Positions 62,843 to 64,000 of a stretch of DNA of 64,000 nt are shown here, one piece after another. A model generated the notes under the pieces. That model ran no database searches, was not told the origin of the DNA, and saw only the letters and a program-made list of their open reading frames with translations. The translations under genes were made by a program, and so were the position numbers. Every line of letters begins with the position of its first letter. Within the stretch, counting starts at the first letter, position 1. The DNA is from Microvirga flavescens (GTDB lineage: Bacteria > Pseudomonadota > Alphaproteobacteria > Rhizobiales > Beijerinckiaceae), in assembly GCF_003290125.1 (NCBI RefSeq), contig NZ_QMKH01000001.1:434001-498000 (forward strand), read 5' to 3'.

Positions 62843-64000
62843 TTAAAGACCGCTGTAGATCCAGAAGTTGGCGTGGGTCAGATCCGGCCTTGAGGCGGGA
62901 TCCAATGTCGCGAACAGAACGGCCGCTCTGTTCGTCGTGCCGTTACCGATGCCGTCCGCGTCATAGAACAGCTCGCCCGTTGCCTTGTTGTAGAGGATCT
63001 GAGCGCGAGCCAACGTTGCCGTTGTTCCCAGAACGAAGGCGTCCCGATCAAGCAACTTGTCTGCTTCGGCGGCCGTAAAGCCCGTGAAGCCGAACTGCCG
63101 GTTCAACCAGATCATATCGTTCTCGGCAGTGCCTGTTCCTACATGGAAGTCCTTGATCAGATCCTTGTTGGTCGTCGCATTCGGCGTCGACTGGAACTGG
63201 AAGACGTCGTTACCCTCGCCACCCGTTAGGGTGTCGTTGCCGCCGTTGCCCCTCAGGATGTCGTCGCCTTTGCCGCCCCGGAGATTATCGCCAAATGCGC
63301 CGCCGTAGATCTTGTCCGAAGTGTCCTTCTCGGACACCACCTCGACGAGGGCGTCTCGCAAGTTGATCCTGAGAGTGGTGATCGCAGAAGACAGGCCGCC
63401 CACTTTGTCTTCATGGGCCTGCACCTTGATGATGTGGAACTTCTCCTGTTCGAAATCGAGACCGATGCTCCGGTCAACCTTGATCAGCCAACGGCCCGTT
63501 CCGGCATCCTTCACCAGCTTGAATCGGCCCCCAGCGCTGTCTTCCAGCGTGAAGCGAAGTAGGTCGCCATCGACGTCTGTCGCTATTATTTCAGCGATCG
63601 TACTCTCGGAGGCCGTGTTCTCGCGAACCGCTGCCGTCGGCGTGCTGAGATTGAACCTCACATTACTCGGCGCAGTGTTGTCCGTCACCACATCCGGCAT
63701 ATGGCTGCCGTTTTCGAACAGCTCGATGCCGAGTGCGCGCAGGTCGTTTTTGTAGGCTTCGATGATGGCGTCGATTTCTGCCGCGGTCTTGCCGGGGTTG
63801 GCAAGTTCGAAGAGGCCGCGATGCAGGATGGCCTTGTCGGCGGTTCCGTAGAACGCTCCGTCGGTGCCGTTCATCTCGCCCGCGATGACATCGCTGAGAT
63901 TGTAGATGTCATACACATCGTTTCCGGCGCCACCGTTGAGGGTGTGAGCGACGGAGGAGTCGCCGCCCGCGAGCGTGTCGGCCCATTGGGTGCCCTCGAT
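62843..64000 (-). CDS. RTX protein 4 with cadherin-like domain, 5' end beyond the window
   Basis: The frame is open to the window edge: 28 further codons precede the GTG at 63916 and include the RTX strand GGAGNDVYDIYN, so the true start lies outside. Visible order: an RTX strand and a helical segment (TAAEIDAIIEAYKNDLRALG), a cadherin-like domain (NTAPSNVRFNLSTPTAAVRE ... VDRSIGLDFEQEKFHIIKVQ), RTX repeats (GGKGDDILRGNGGNDTLTGG), and the shared C-terminal domain (ENDMIWLNRQFG ... LFYDADGIGNG). Like the next gene it should be a type I secreted, calcium-binding protein. Confidence 0.87.
   Translation of the reverse strand: MEGTQWADTLAGGDSSVAHTLNGGAGNDVYDIYNLSDVIAGEMNGTDGAFYGTADKAILHRGLFELANPGKTAAEIDAIIEAYKNDLRALGIELFENGSHMPDVVTDNTAPSNVRFNLSTPTAAVRENTASESTIAEIIATDVDGDLLRFTLEDSAGGRFKLVKDAGTGRWLIKVDRSIGLDFEQEKFHIIKVQAHEDKVGGLSSAITTLRINLRDALVEVVSEKDTSDKIYGGAFGDNLRGGKGDDILRGNGGNDTLTGGEGNDVFQFQSTPNATTNKDLIKDFHVGTGTAENDMIWLNRQFGFTGFTAAEADKLLDRDAFVLGTTATLARAQILYNKATGELFYDADGIGNGTTNRAAVLFATLDPASRPDLTHANFWIYSGL

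Overview
This 64 kb window reads as ordinary chromosome of an alphaproteobacterium of the order Hyphomicrobiales (Rhizobiales). The evidence is the acpXL-lpxXL locus for very-long-chain fatty acid (VLCFA) decoration of lipid A, the alphaproteobacterial orders ffh-rpsP-rimM-trmD-rplS and dapF-mtaB-ftsY-yciB-ccm, a suhB/MmgR-like small RNA, high GC with GTG/TTG-rich coding, and several families of short palindromic repeats between genes. The repeats suggest the Methylobacterium/Microvirga/Bosea/Chelatococcus side of the order; that placement is inference. No phage, insertion sequence, CRISPR array or classical defence island was recognised.

Layout. 1-2 kb: two TPM-domain proteins (the first truncated by the window edge) and a secreted DUF1223 protein. 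2.0-8.8 kb, minus strand: the VLCFA-lipid A operon acpXL, fabZ-like, a ketosynthase without catalytic Cys and His, an active-type ketosynthase, fabG-like, a low-GC interloper gene, a dehydrogenase and lpxXL. 9.1-10.2 kb: the first RTX protein. 10-22 kb: phosphatase, MsbA-type ABC exporter, Rsm22-like methyltransferase, pirin, OsmC, tRNA-Gly, prolyl-tRNA editing protein, a thioredoxin/LON/Trm112 group, CoA lyase, a DUF429-PLP enzyme fusion and carbonic anhydrase. 22-37 kb: asd, leuB, leuD and leuC (separated from each other), a second RTX protein, LysE exporter, lytic transglycosylase, a Tat-signal VOC protein and small secreted or membrane proteins. 36.5-40.7 kb: translation and SRP genes. 41-55 kb: MBL hydrolase, GyrI-like protein, sRNA, dapF, mtaB, ftsY, yciB, class III cyclase, and cytochrome c maturation genes split into ccmCDG and ccmAB by an M23 peptidase. 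55.6-58.3 kb: acnA. 58.5-64 kb: two more RTX proteins, one with near-identical 630-bp repeats and one running off the window.

Themes. Envelope biology dominates: lipid A acylation, exporter, murein hydrolases, four RTX proteins sharing a C-terminal domain, and cytochrome c maturation. The most unusual things are (i) the ketosynthase pair whose second member looks like a chain-length factor, (ii) a palindromic element translated in frame at the N-terminus of RimM, (iii) a dispersed repeat that provides stop codons, and in ftsY the last codons, to neighbouring genes, (iv) an in-frame DUF429/PLP-enzyme fusion, and (v) the RTX family. I did not find a clearly new multi-gene system. The ketosynthase pair is the closest to a mechanistic novelty, although the locus itself is known in rhizobia.
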